DNA of 64,000 nucleotides from Silene latifolia (GCF_048544455.1 NC_133538.1:145139922-145203921), one strand, 5' to 3'; positions 24,190 to 36,453 are shown, numbered from the stretch's first letter. The notes: generated from the sequence alone by a model not told the origin. Numbers and translations are program-made.

Positions 24190-26323
24190 ATATTTGCTCC
24201 CGACGCACGTGTGTGCACCCTACTATAAATAACTTGACCTTAAAATAATAAACTTGAGAGACGGGTAGGATGGGTAGACTTAGGGCCTTATGTTGTAGTC
24301 TCTTTGTGTTTGCTCTTTGTTAGGTACTAACCTGTTTGTTGAATGTCATTTAATAATTGTTGCGTTCTTGGATCAATGACCGTGAGCTTATCTATAGCTA
24401 ATGGAGTTATTACCCTTATTAAAAAAAAAAAAAAAAAAAATTTGAACTAAAGGTTTTGAAAATATTTTAATGTTTTTCACTGGTTTTAACGTCAATTAGT
24501 GTTAAAGCTTGTTATTGGAGACGTCTGATAATTAGTTTTATCATTTGTTGGTGTAAAAACGTATTTTTATGTCTTTGAATTGGAATATTGATGTTCTTGA
24601 GTGATCGCCAAGAGTATCTCCGTTCCATTGAAAGGACACTTATATTTTACGAAGATCAAGATTTAGTGCCTTTTGCTGAGGATTGAAGATTTGTTCAACC
24701 TTTGAAGAATGCTTCTACTTCCTTGAAGATGTTTCTCGTTCTTTTTGTATCTCGCCTTATTCTTAATCTCTTGGTGCTTATCCTTCTTCTAAACTCCCTT
24801 TTGTTTTACTTTAAAAGCTACGCTTGTACTCCTAACTTGTCCTTTGTTCCTTGCTTATCCAGTTATCCTCCCTTAACGCCATTTGATAGTACACTTTCTT
24901 TTGAAGAATGTTGACCTTGGTTGGAAAACTTGACTCTTGGGGATATTGTTTGTGTTTGACCCTTGTTTTGGGATTTGGTCGTTTTGTTAGGAAGGTACAA
25001 TACCTTAATAGGCGTGACCTTGTTAGAGAGAACCTTAAGTTTTAGGAAGCGTATGGATTAAGCCTTAAAATCTTCTTTCGTACCATTAATCGTTTTCCTC
25101 CCTTTCGTTCATACCTTGGTTGGATTTGATTCTTAAGTATAAAAGTTTACTCGTTATTTCCTTGTCTTGAATACCTCCCTAATTCTAATATCTCTTACTG
25201 GTTGTTAACTAGTTATCTTTATGATTCGACTCTTTTAGTCTCACACCCTGACATGTTGCTTAAGTTTCCTTGTTGTCTAAATTCCCTTTCTCCTCGATCA
25301 TAAGCGTTACCGTTCATACCTCCTTTCCTCGCTTCATCTTGCTCCTCCTTTAAGTTTGACACTCGTATCTTGTGAAACTCTATCTTTGACATCCTTGTAA
25401 ATTTGACTTCAGTTCTTATCCCTAGGAAAGTCATTATAGCTCTCTTGTTGGTTAAGTTTGAGCTCTCTTAACATACTTTGTTTTTATGCTATCTAAGTTA
25501 CTTTCCTTTTTGGTACAATTTCTAAACTTTCAAGCTACCAATTTCATTTCGTTGTTAAAAGTTTATGTCACTTCTGCAAACCTAACCTATTTTTAAAGAT
25601 TTGAAAATGAAAATTTGATTTAATCCCATATTTGTTCCTTGAATATAGACTTCTCTATCATGATTTTAATCGCTAACACCGAGATTTCTTTAAATTTTAT
25701 CCAATTTCTGTTAACTTTGATCAATTTATGACTTCTTTGTCAAAGTTAAATGTTACATTTTCAGGGATTTGACTCCCATTTGGCTTTAAAAGTGAAACCT
25801 TTATTTCTATTTTGGCTTTTTGCAAAAGAAAATTTGAGTAGATTACCTTTCTTTTATTTTGATTTTAACGTTGATCGGATGTTAGAACTAGTTATTGGGA
25901 AAGTTTGATAACTTGTTCTACGCTTGTCGGCGAATAGTTTTTGTTTTAAATTTGTCTCTGACTTGGAAAGTTAGCGTTCTTGTGTGCACGACAAGAGCAT
26001 TTCCGTTCCATGAATGAGACTTATATTTTTGAAAACTCTTCATTAATGTTTTTGAAGGTATTTTGGTTTTTGACTTATGCAAATGATTTGCCTTTTGACC
26101 TTATCTTTGATTTGGAATGTGATGTTCTTGAATACGTAACGAGAACACTTTCGTTCCCTTGATGAGAATCTGGTTCTGTCGGAAAATTTTATTTGAAACT
26201 TTTGGAAGAATTTTGATTCTTACGATAAATAACCTCTAAAATGTTTTGGTTACCGATTCCAATTTCAGTTTTATTTTCATAACCTTCCATTTATACTTTC
26301 AAGTTTCGAGGACGAAACTTTTT
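24190..26323 (+). other. Non-coding interior of the long-LTR element
   Basis: No domain-bearing ORF. An A-run (24421-24440) and diverged internal repeats are present: a segment of about 180 bp at 24480-24660 resembles 25855-26035, and part of it recurs at 26105-26170, each around GTTCTTGa...CGTTCC. Confidence 0.7.
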
Positions 26324-26338
26324 AAAAGATGGGGTGAT
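26324..26338 (+). promoter_or_regulatory. Long-LTR element polypurine tract
   Basis: AAAAGATGGGGTGAT directly before the 3' LTR. Confidence 0.8.
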
Positions 26339-29300
26339 TGTAACACCCCGTATTTTATTAAGTTGGATAAAATTCTTTTAATTGCTATTTTGAATTTAAT
26401 TACATCATTTAACGATTTATATATATATGCTTAGCTAATTAATTAATTTCATCATAATTCGATACGTTAATTTTAATAATCATTAATAAGTTTATTGAAA
26501 GTTAGTTCGAGTTTGTTTATTTAATAATTTCCGTTTCTTTACGAGTCCTTATGAAAGTTGTTTTAAGTGAACCCGAGATGGATTTTGGGAACAAAACCGT
26601 CCAATTAGCTATTTTGAGCTTATTTCACTAAAATAGCAATTTTTATTAATATCCGTTAGTTTTGTAAAAATCGCTAATAATTCCGATTCAAGCTGATCTC
26701 GTATTATTTCCGTTAACTAGCTGAGTTTATTTTATTTTCACTCATTAAATTTATTTATTATTGATTCCGTTTTATTACTGAAACTTTTACTAAAACCGAT
26801 TTTATTAACTTGAGACGGTTTTAAAAACGAGTGAAATTACTTAACGATGAAGAAACGTACGTATAATATATAGCAGGCAAGCAAGCTCGTCACTTATTCT
26901 TTTATTATTATTATTATTACCCCCGTCCCTACCCCATTCTTTTCCCCTTCCTTTCTTGTTTCACCAGCAACAACGAAACAATAGCAACAATCAACAGAAC
27001 CCCAAATCACCATTTTTCCGTCGACATTCAACCTCAGATCCCGGCCCATTTCTCGACCAAATTCCGTAATTTTTGTACCATTCTCTTCCCCTTTCCTTCC
27101 TCCTCCTTTTAAGGTAAGAAAGTCTCCTTTTTGTAATGGTTTCGTCTTTCGCCGTCTTATAAAAGTGTCATCTTTTAGCTTCTTTATTCCGTTTTCTTGC
27201 CCTTTTATGAAGGATTCGAAGACCCGGGGTGAGGCTCGTGCCTTGTGGACCATTTATTCGAAGAATAAGGGGCGTTTAAGGTAACACGATTCTACCGATC
27301 CTATTATTAATACTATTGTTCGGGGTTATATGAAATCTGTGCTAACTATTTTTCGTATTCAAAATTAAGTGGTGATATCTGTACTAGTATCTGATGGTAA
27401 TTGTTGTCGTATTATATGAATTAATTATAATAGTAATAATAATTTTTGTCAAACTTTGTGAGATGGGATTTGAATGGATTATTGGAGACAGGTTGAGAAT
27501 TGGTATGTTGAGCTTTGAGATTGTTAGTGGCAGTGGATGAATGAAAGTCTAAGCTTTGGATTAATGGCGTAGTAACGTAAATATTTCGTTGATTGAAATA
27601 TTGGTTTATTGGATTAAAGACACACGATTATGTACCACGAGGTTAGTAGCAATTACTTAGGAATTTTGATAGTTGTTATAGTATAATTTTATGAGTACTA
27701 CTAATTTATGTCTCTAGTCTTAATTTTATTAGCTTGTGAGATGGGTTTATAATTAATGTCTTAGATGGTCCGAGAGTTTGGTATGTCTGATGAAGGATGC
27801 TTATGTTAATTATAGTCAGTTGTGAAGTTGGTGGTCTAAGAGTAGTATGAATTTATATATTAAAGTGCACATTGTTGTCAGGGACTTAGCAAGTTAAACG
27901 ATTGAAAGTGTTAAGAGGCCTTTGCGAAGTTACTAAATCATCAAGGTGAGTAGTATAATTGGGATTAATGTTAGAATATTGTGGTATTGTATTATTATTG
28001 TCGTATCCTTTGTTCTTGGCTAGTGGGTGAGTAGCTTGGAGTTATACTCTAAATGTTGAGCAATTCCTTTAATGGAATATTTGACAATATCGATATTGAA
28101 ATTGAGATGGAAATCTGGTTACTATGGAGTATTATATTATAGGACGGAGTAATGAGAGAGATGGGGTAGAGAGTTGAGATTGAATTAATTTTTGGGGACG
28201 AGAGTGACTTTTATAAGGTTGGCCTAGCAGCGGCCTGGCCGTGGCCTGCTGTAGCCTGGCCGTGGCCTGTTGTAGCCTAGCAGCAGCTGGCAGTGGCCTA
28301 GCTGTGGCCTAAGCAGTGGCCTGGCCTTGGCCTAGGCAGTGGCCTGGCCGTGGCCTAGGCAGTGGCCTGGCTAAGTCGCGAGTTTGGGCCGTATCTATAA
28401 ATTGTTTTGACGCTAGTTTGGTTTATTTAAAATATAATTAAATTAATTTCCGTCTCATATTTTATATAACGATAATTCGTTAATATCGTCCTTTCACATA
28501 ATTATTTTAGGTGACTCATATGTGGTTGAAGATGAAGAGTAATTTTGGGTTTTAGAAGCTTTCTCAAGTTTATTGCTTGTCTCTTTGCTAGCTTAAGGTA
28601 ACTATTCCGAGTTACTCGACGAATTAATGTCACATTAGTAGTTGATGTTGTGTTTGTTGTTTGATAAGTGTTTAGGTGATTGATAATGTTTTACTTTCGT
28701 TTTTCACATGATAAAAATTGGAAATAGCATGAGAATAATATTGCGATAAATTTTGTCATTTGGGCCAAAGTAGGCCAAGACTCTGAGCTGGGCCAGATTG
28801 ACCGAACGAGTTTGGTCAAGCTAGGTTTAAACCGATCACCTCGATTTGACCGATGACCGTCGCGGGACTCGGGTCGAGGGTTTGTCTTTGAGGTGAGATT
28901 GGATGTTTTATGTTATGCCTTGATATTTGTAATTATCATTTCACATGTTGGTTGTTGGATGCTTTGGATGCTTTATACTTGAGTCTTCTTGCCTTGTTGC
29001 CATTTTAGCGTGTTCTCATGAATTATGAGATTAACGGTTAGCTGGAATTTGGATTATTATTGATATTGAGGATATTGTTGGATTGTCTGCTGAATAGACA
29101 TTTATATAGCCTTTCACATGATAGAATGTTAGCATTTATGTTGGTAAGTTGAACTCTTTGCCCTCTTATAGTTAAGTGGGTGTCTTACTTGTCTTGTGTG
29201 GTGTGGGCTAAAGTATTCAAGCTGGGACTAGCTGGGACTAGGTCCTAGGTGAGTATTTTGGCCTTCATCATAGATAGGTCTTTATAGTCTCTGACGAGTA

Positions 29301-30360
29301 TATGTTCACTGCTTGATAGCCTTTGTGTTCCTGACTTGGTGGGTTTATATCCAAGTTGGGGCATGATCTCGTTACTTATTTTGAGAGTAGGTGGTCAGCT
29401 TAAGTACTAGCCAACCCTTTGGTGGACTCCTTAGGGTACTCACTTTGTTTTAAAAAATTGTGGGTCTTGGGTGCGGTGGTGTGTATCCGCATGTCTAGGT
29501 CTGCGCAGATTTTAGGCTAGGGTTGTGTTGTGTCTTGGCCATGTTTTGATAGAACCTCTGAGCCAAGATACCGGTTCGATTACCTTCCCTACCTCGTGGT
29601 ATAGACTCGAGTTACAAAGTGACTATTGACCGTACTAAGAACTTATGCATGTCTTTGATATATTGCCCTTTCTTGTTTGATGATTCTATGAATCATAGAA
29701 GGTGAGATGCAAGCCGGCTATGGTTGATAGAGTTTGGATTCCTGGATGTTATGTGATTCACATGATAGTGTAGTATGAGTCGGTCTAGTATTCACATGCT
29801 AGGACTATGTGTTGTTATATTGTTCTTCACATGATAAGCACGATTGTCTAGCATCTATATGCTAAGGCTATGTGATATTCATATTCATATTCTTATGTTT
29901 ACATGTTATATTAATTATGACATTTCGTGGCTGGGAGAACTCGGAGCTACTCCCCACTGACTGTGGCTTTCGTATTTGTATAAAATGCGAATGACAGGTA
30001 GGTGATGCATATATGGGGTACATGGACGAGCTAGCGAGCAAAGTAACCTTGGGACCTAGACTGGTTTTATTTCATTGTGACCCTTAAACCCTTTTTATGT
30101 CACATACATTTTAGGGACATATGTCTCCCTTTCTCATATTTGGTTTATATAACTTTGTTTCGCGACTTTAGCGATGTTTCATTCATGAGATTTATTTTGG
30201 ACCTTGCATGTTTGACACCTTCCCTTTTGGATATCTTTATAACAGGTTCAGGTTTTAAAAATTACAGGTTTTTACCCAATTGAACCTATTACAAACATAT
30301 CCTGTCAGTTTTTCTGTAGAATTACGTGTTTACTTTTCCGCAATAAATGAGGGTGTCACA
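26339..30360 (+). repeat. Long-LTR element 3' LTR (4022 bp)
   Basis: Partner of 20194-24175; the 40-bp length excess is mainly in the minisatellite. Confidence 0.95.
28219..28375 (+). repeat. GGCC-rich minisatellite in the 3' LTR, expanded
   Basis: Tandem GGCCTGGCC/GTGGCC/TAGGCAGTGGCC units, about 40 bp longer than the copy at 22080-22195 and with a different unit order, although the two LTRs were identical at insertion. Confidence 0.8.
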
Positions 30361-30365
30361 CACTT

Positions 30366-31162
30366 ACTCTTCAAAAGCAACAAGTTGAAGAAGCAAGAGA
30401 GGCCTCTATCAAAGGTCTTGTGCATCAATTTGCGCAATTGACAACTGAGCCAGAGGATGTTATTTATGACTCGGATTTCGATGACTTGGATTTCGAGAAA
30501 GTCTTCAATGTTGCTGCTTCTGATTCAGCTATGGAGTTGGTCGATCGAGCAACTGAAACAGCTCGATCGACTGATTAGGATGAGGATTTCCCTCGATCGA
30601 GTGACTTAGTTGCTCGATCGAGTGGTTTTGTTGAAGAGGGTTCTCGATCAAGCGACCACATTGCTCGATCGTTTGGTTTTGGTGAAGAAGGGACTCGATC
30701 GAGTGATTTATTCACTCGATTGAGCACAGTAACTTTGGACAGCACTGTTTCATCACCCGAGGTTGTCCCGACTAGCGATGAGAAGGTAAACGAAGGTCAT
30801 TCCAACGCATTAGAAGGTAATATTTCTTTTGTTGACCCCGCTATAATTTGTGTTATGCCTTCCGTTAATTCATATACTGCTTTTGAATTAACGCCTCCGC
30901 CCCAACTCGGGAGCAATTTGGAGGAAAATCGTTCTGTTTCTTCTTGCGCAGGTCTAGTGAAGTTGAAGGACCCGGGAAGGGGATCGCAAGATTCTATCCC
31001 GCCAAAGAAGAAAGTGCGGAAAAGGGTTGATAGAAGAGTGTTGGACGCTATAATTAGCCACCGCCGTGCTGTTGCTGTGCTTAGGGGGCCGATTGTGAAG
31101 CTCTTAATGGCTGAAATAACTGCATTCAGTCAGAAGCCGAGTAGGAGGTCGTGGATTTGCTG
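30366..31162 (+). pseudogene. Element C gag-protease linker fused to a post-protease tail
   Basis: Resumes the gag frame after the nested insertion (LTLQKQQVEEAREASIK, coiled-coil-like; compare E near 57150), then an acidic stretch and an R-S-S repeat encoded by CTCGATCGAG copies at about 30540-30722. A TAG lies at about 30576. The frame 30720-31162 contains TPPPQLGSNLEEN, which aligns with the sequence after the protease in B (THPPQIGSKLEED). The protease core that should lie between is missing, so this is a deletion fusion. Confidence 0.75.
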
Positions 31163-31395
31163 ACGAAAGATGGTCAAGCTGGGACCTATCTGCAAACTAG
31201 CGCTGTCCGATAGGCAACTCGGAGTTTTTACTTTTTTTATTGTTACTTTTTAATACTTTCGTTTTTATTTCGTTGTGTACTTAATAAACTGCGGAATTTT
31301 TAGCCTTGGTATTTGGCGGTATTTTTGGGACGTTATTAGTTGATTGCAGGTACAACTACGCTATTTTGTCGCTTCTTTGATGCGACAAAGGATTG
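31163..31395 (+). other. Element C non-coding spacer
   Basis: T-rich sequence between the broken ORF and the palindrome cluster; nothing recognised. Confidence 0.5.
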
Positions 31396-31575
31396 ATCGA
31401 GTCTTTACTTACTCGATCGAGCGACAAAGCCACTGAAGCACTCGATCGAGTACCTCCTTACTCGATCGAGCGATCCCCATTTGCATGCCCTCGATCGAGC
31501 TCCTTCCTTGGTCGATCGAGAGAAAAGCTGGCCATATGTACTCGATCGAGCGGCTGTTTTGTCGATCGAGTACCT
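31396..31575 (+). repeat. CTCGATCGAG palindrome cluster, element C 3' region
   Basis: About seven copies of the TCGATCGA core in 180 bases, mostly as CTCGATCGAG, separated by 15-30 bases of unrelated sequence. It ends directly before HP1. Confidence 0.88.
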
Positions 31576-31577
31576 GC

Positions 31578-31608
31578 ACCTCCCATGTCTGGTTCGGTTT
31601 GGGGAGGT
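31578..31608 (+). other. Hairpin HP1 of element C
   Basis: 7-bp inverted repeat ACCTCCC / GGGAGGT with a 17-base loop containing CTGGTT. The 3' arm forms the end of CGGTTTGGGGAGGT, a polypurine-like motif. Confidence 0.7.
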
Positions 31609-31681
31609 CCGTGGTTTGCGCGCTTTTGTAAGTTTCCGACTCATCCTCTCTTTAGTTTGCATTTTCTTTTCCTTTACTTTA

Positions 31682-31699
31682 TACAATGGGGACATTGTA
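31682..31699 (+). other. Hairpin HP2 of element C with internal polypurine-like tract
   Basis: TACAATG, loop GGGA, CATTGTA (7 bp, perfect), followed by GTTTGGTTTGGGGAGGG up to about 31718. Same core and loop as in B, with a different closing pair. Confidence 0.8.
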
Positions 31700-31718
31700 C
31701 AGTTTGGTTTGGGGAGGG

Positions 31719-33135
31719 TATGCATCCATATAGTGTATGCATGTTGTTTTTACTGCATTTATGTAATCACGTTTCAATTTCTGCATGCATTGTTGTTTAA
31801 TTTCAAAAATAGAAAAATTCATAAAAATAAAAAAAATTCGAAAAAACCAAAAATATTACGTTTAATTTTGCATATTATATTGAGTCGGATTGGAGTTATT
31901 CATTGCTGATAATTGTTTTTTCTGCTTGAGCCTTGCATTGTTTCACATCTTTTAGCAAAAATCTTTTGCAATTTGTTGAACAAGTAGACTTGACTGAAAT
32001 TTTTGCAAACTACATTACTTTCTGAGGTTTAGAGCTGATTTAACTTGTGTCATTTATGACCAGTTTATTTAGGATTGTGAGTAGTTACTCCCTGCATGTC
32101 GTGTAACATTAATTTGCACAAGTATGACATTTAATTGCTTTTTGCCTGCATACATTTGGGTTAGTGGATGGTGTCACAGGTTGGAGAGTACTTGCAATTT
32201 CCTTTTTCTCATTCTTACCCATTAACTCCACTTTTAGCCAAAACTGCCAGTTGACCCATAAACTACACCCAAATCTTAGCCTACCTTGCGTTGAGCTAAT
32301 TTAGTGTTGTTTTGTGGTACATGTTTATCGTACCTGTTTTGGTTTATATTCATTTGTTATGGAGAATTTGGAAGTTGATGTCGGAATTGGTTATATGGAA
32401 ATATTAGCTGAAAATCAAGAGATGAAAAAAAAAAAGAGACAGAAAAAAAGGAGGAAAAATGAAAAAGAAAAAGAAAAAGAAAAGTGAAATTCCCAAGTTC
32501 TAATTTGTATTTGTGAGGGAATTGTTAACGCATAATAAGCTAATTGGCTTTTTGTTTCCGATTCATCTTCTATTTGGATTTTAGTGAGTTTTATGCCAAG
32601 GATGGTACTGAGTTTATTATTATTGGAGTAGTAAGTCGGATGGATTTATTTGGTTTGATAGGTTCTAGCTTAACGCTTTAACTCCTCTTATCCAATATTG
32701 TTTTGCCCCTTTCTACCCATTACCTCACTTATCCAAACTTTTGCAAGTATTCAGCATGTGATTGATCCTGAACGGTTGGAATGTATGCGTACGGTAGTTA
32801 GAATTACTTATCATACTATATTGCATGCACGATTGTGTTGGTCGCAGTTAGGTGAGCGACTGTTATTTCTTCTTTCTCTTTTACATATAATTTGCTTACC
32901 ATTTGCTTTGTTGAGAGAAGAGTGACCCAGGAGAGTCCAATTTTGAAGTCTTGCAAGGTCAAACGTTCAACATCTTTTTAAAATATGCATAAGTTCGTTT
33001 GCGTGACATTGAGCTTTTAGTAGTTGATTCATGAGCATTAAATTGGTTCAAGTCGACGGTTTTCAGTTTGTCCGTGTTTTACTCCTTTCTAGTTAGTCTT
33101 TAGTTAATTGCATGAGTTTGCTTGAAGACAAGCAA
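31719..33135 (+). other. Element C 3' non-coding module
   Basis: No supported ORF. Contains an A-rich tract (31799-31860), blocks shared with B and E (including GTGAGTAGTTACTCCCTGCAT at 32075-32097), and a purine-only run at about 32419-32487. Confidence 0.75.
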
Positions 33136-33155
33136 GGGTTTGGTTTGGGGAAGTT
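33136..33155 (+). promoter_or_regulatory. Element C polypurine tract
   Basis: GGGTTTGGTTTGGGGAAGTT directly before the 3' LTR. Confidence 0.88.
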
Positions 33156-34539
33156 TGATACGTGCATTTTATATAGACCTTTTAGGCCATATTAGCACGC
33201 ATTTCCATGCTTATTTCGTAGTAATTTTACTACAAATATCCCCCGAATAGTCTACTTTGGTTTGTTTTGTATTATTTGAAGATATGAGCCAGAGAAGATC
33301 ATAATCAAGCCTAAAACATGTCCCTACGCATGCATTTAGGAGATGAGTTGAGTCAGAGCTTGGAAAGTGCTGTTTTGAGATGCGCATTGGAGTAAGGAAG
33401 TTAGGCGAGCCAAGAGAGTGCTTCAATTTGCTAGTTCTTTCTTGTAAGAGCCATATCTGGAGTTATACAACAGCGATTAAGGTGATTCCAGTTGGAGGTG
33501 AAAGCTTATCCTCTTAGCTTTCCAACGCCACCAACCACGCCCTATTTGTCCCAGTAACGAAGAAATGGCGGCCATTTGAAGTTTGGTGCGCAAAGCAGAG
33601 TTACGTGCTGAGCTCGATCGAGAGCCCTTCCTTTTGCATCTTGATCGATCGAGAGCTTATGTACTCGATCGAGAGCTTATGTACTCGATCGAGAGGTCTA
33701 GTGACTCGATCGAGAGGGGTTATCGCGTGGGCTTTAATTCCGTTTTGTAATTAGGTTTGTTTAAGTTAGTTTTAGTATAAATAAGAGGCGAGAAGTCAGA
33801 ATTAAGCCTCTCTTACTCTCTCACGCCTTATCACTGTTCCTGTAGCGAGGAAACGGAGGAAACTCCGTCTTCCATTCTTATTTATTTTCCGGATCTAAAC
33901 TCTTGCAATCATTATTTATCGGTATTAATCTTAATTCCTTCTCTCTTTTCTTCTTTTATGCTTTGGTCCTTTATTATGCGTAACTAAATTCCTTGCTAGG
34001 ACATTAGGGGATCCGTGATTATATTAGATTAGCAATCGATTTTATTATGATAATGCTCATATGATTTTTGTTGTTTTCGCTGCAATTAATTGTTATAGTC
34101 TAATTGAGTCGACGCAGTTAGTCTATAGATCTCAGTAAACCTTGACCTGGACCGAAAGGTTGGAAAGGGTGAGACTCGTAGCGATATATTAGGACGCGGT
34201 AGTGAGGGCGAGAGCTAAGCTATTTGTGTTTTAGGGCGAATTAAGGACCGAAAGGTGACGTTCGTTACCCCTTAAATCTTTTTGCTTGACCTTAGACCTT
34301 GATTGCTAAACTGATTAATCATGGTGAACCGACTGTCTTAGCTATCCCTCTTCCCTTGCTTTTCTCTTACTCTCTCGAACTCGTAGTTTAGAAAACCAAT
34401 TATTTAAAACCCCCACTTGTGACTGAATAAACGAACCGTTAAAACAGATATCTTGCCTCCCTGCGGATCGACCCTTATTACTACCTTTTAGTAATTTGGT
34501 TTTATAAATATTATTTTTGATACTAAAACGACGGTATCA
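33156..34539 (+). repeat. Element C 3' LTR
   Basis: 1384 bp. The 20-bp excess over the 5' LTR is one extra CTCGATCGAGAGCTTATGTA unit at about 33645-33685. Confidence 0.95.
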
Positions 34540-34544
34540 GAGGG

Positions 34545-35817
34545 TCCCATTCCCGACGCGCTCATGCACGATAATTCTCCACCTTTTGAACAACCAGAAG
34601 TCAATCCTCCACCATGTCCTACTGAAGCTGAAAAGCGACTCCAGTATTTGGAGGAGCAACTAATGTATCTCAAGGGGGATGACATCTATAGGGAAAACAG
34701 TGGCAAATATGAGGCAGTAAATGCTCAACTGCCAACCAACTTCAACATGACTGACATCCCAAAGTTTAAGGGGCATGAAAACAATTTGAACCATATTCGT
34801 GCATTCAAAGGTTATATGTCTATCAAAGGCATTAAGCCAGAGATGTTCTTAAGGATCTTTCTTTCATCTCTTGATACTATTCCTAAGCAATGGTTCTACT
34901 CCTTAGATCACAAGAAAATTGCTACCTGGGACGATGCTGCAATTGAGTTCACCAAACAGTACGCAGATAATGCTAAAATTCAAGTCAATATGCGCACTCT
35001 AGAGGTTCTTACCCAAAATGAGAAAGAAGGGTTCACCGACTTCCTAAGTAGGTGAAGAAAGACTAGCATGCAACTCGTCGAACGCCCAGACGAAGCTACT
35101 CTTGGTGAAAAGTTCGTGGACAATTTAAGGCCAATCTATGCGAACCATCTGAGATACCAAAACATAAAGTCTTTCAAAGACTTAACTGTGCTAGGAACAA
35201 CAATTGAAGACGACATCCGTAAAGGACTCTTGTCCAAAACGGTAGGTCGCGGATATCAAGGCACAACGAGTCTTTCTTATGGCTCCACTAGCAAGACCGA
35301 CGAGGTCAACCTTGTCGAATCGTCTACTAAGAAGAATAATCCGCAGGGAAAGTTCACCAACGCTGGTGACTTGTACTCCAATGCTTTAAAAAGATTGATG
35401 AAACAAGGCAAACTCCAACCCATAGGACCTACACCTGACCTAGAGAAGAAGTCTAGATTCTGGGATGAGAATACCTACTGCGAGTACCATAGAGGCAAAG
35501 GGAATGATACAGAGAATTGTTTCAAATTGAAGCATGCCATTCAGGATATGATTGAAGATGGGCGGTTGCCTATACCTCCTGCAAGCAAGCCTAGCAATAC
35601 TCAGAATCCTCTTAGAATTCTGATGATCACTAATAAGGAATACACCTTGGATTGTTCACACCTCATTTCTCCCGCTGAAGATGAGGTCAATGCACTAGAA
35701 AATGACGAGAGTTATTCCTCCATCTCCTCTACTATCGCTGATTTTGTCACATGGGCAAAGGTTGTAAGTAGACAAGTTTCAGAGCTAGAAGCTACGTGGC
35801 ATCCCTACGCAATCTAA
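34545..35817 (+). pseudogene. gag: Element A gag, main piece (capsid and knuckle-like motif)
   Basis: Continues the gag frame from 18372. It shows the Retrotrans_gag-type capsid region (MTDIPKFKG, NNLNHIRAFKGYM, PKQWFYSLD, WDDAAIEFTKQY) and downstream ERPDEATLGEKFVDNLRP. An in-frame TGA at 35053-35055 interrupts it, in a place consistent with TGG to TGA. The zinc-binding motif reads CEYHRGKGNDTENC, so the second His of the CX2HX4HX4C form usual in Tat elements is Asn. A frameshift near 35800 ends this frame. Confidence 0.88.
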
Positions 35818-36453
35818 GCACCATGCCCAGGGGAGATATGCCAGTGGTTCCAATCTTATCTCAAGGATCCACAATGCAAGAAGTGATCGCAGTAACCGAC
35901 AATCTAGTCGAGCAAATAATCAGCCTAGAAGCTGAAATCATAAGCTTGAGAGAGCTCAGTATCGTCAATGGAATATGGGGGGATGACGATGAAGATGTTT
36001 ACCTCAAATAAAATCCTCTAGTCAAGACTAGTGAAGATCAAGATATAGAGCACCTTACTCGCTCGGGACGTCCATATCAAAATGTCACTCAAGGACAAAC
36101 GAGTGGTCCAGTTGCTAATGGTCCAACTACTAACACCAATGTCATCACACCAAATGATGGCGAAGATACATCTGCTGACTATTTATTGAAGCAACTTCAA
36201 AAGACAAAGGCTGATCTTTCAGCCTGACAACTAGTTGCAAGTTCATTTCCTCATCGTCAAGCTTTATTGCAAGCATTGGCTAAATTGAACATAGCACATG
36301 ACACTACACCTAATGACGCCGTCAACCTAGTCTTCCAAGACTCAGTCATGCTAAGTAACCTAGTTACTTTCTCAGATGAGGACTTGCCTCCCTTTGGCGT
36401 CACTCATAACCTCACTCTAAACATCACAGTCACATGCTAAGAAAAATGTACCC
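35796..36453 (+). pseudogene. Element A gag-protease linker
   Basis: The frame 35796-36011 and its continuation hold a coiled-coil-like segment (LVEQIISLEAEIISLREL), then LLKQLQKTKADLS and FPHRQALLQALAKLN, a helical pre-protease region typical of Tat/Ogre elements. Stops at about 36009, 36226 and 36437 break it. Confidence 0.7.

Larger units (their letters stand above)
20194..30360 (+). mobile_element. Non-coding long-LTR element (LARD-like, Tekay/Del-type ends) in the gag of C
   Basis: 10,167 bp. LTRs 20194-24175 (3982 bp) and 26339-30360 (4022 bp), both TGTAACACCCC...GGGTGTCACA; TSD CACTT at 20189-20193 and 30361-30365. The primer site is initiator-Met type. The internal 2.16 kb has no gag or pol. 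The only coding hint is the end of the internal region, where a frame reads FQVSRTKLFKRWGD; Del/Tekay chromoviruses end their polyprotein with a comparable short motif just before a TGTAACACC LTR. I infer a non-autonomous derivative of that lineage. Confidence 0.9.
18373..34539 (+). mobile_element. Element C: deleted Athila-type element, split by a long-LTR element
   Basis: LTRs 18373-19736 (1364 bp) and 33156-34539 (1384 bp), TSD GAGGG at 18368-18372 and 34540-34544, tRNA-Asp-type primer site, polypurine tract. Internally it keeps only a zinc-knuckle fragment of gag, the gag-protease linker, a tail from beyond the protease and the 3' non-coding module. The capsid part of gag, the protease core, RT, integrase and env are absent. 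Internal length without the nested insertion is about 3.2 kb. Confidence 0.93.

Noticed and set aside
24702..24914. 70-codon hydrophobic ORF in the long-LTR element
   Set aside because: Leu/Ser/Phe-rich translation of T-rich DNA with no start context or homologue recognised.
31396..31575. CRISPR-like array of short repeats with 15-30 base spacers
   Set aside because: The repeat is only 8-10 bp, palindromic and irregularly spaced, lies in a plant retroelement and has no cas genes nearby.
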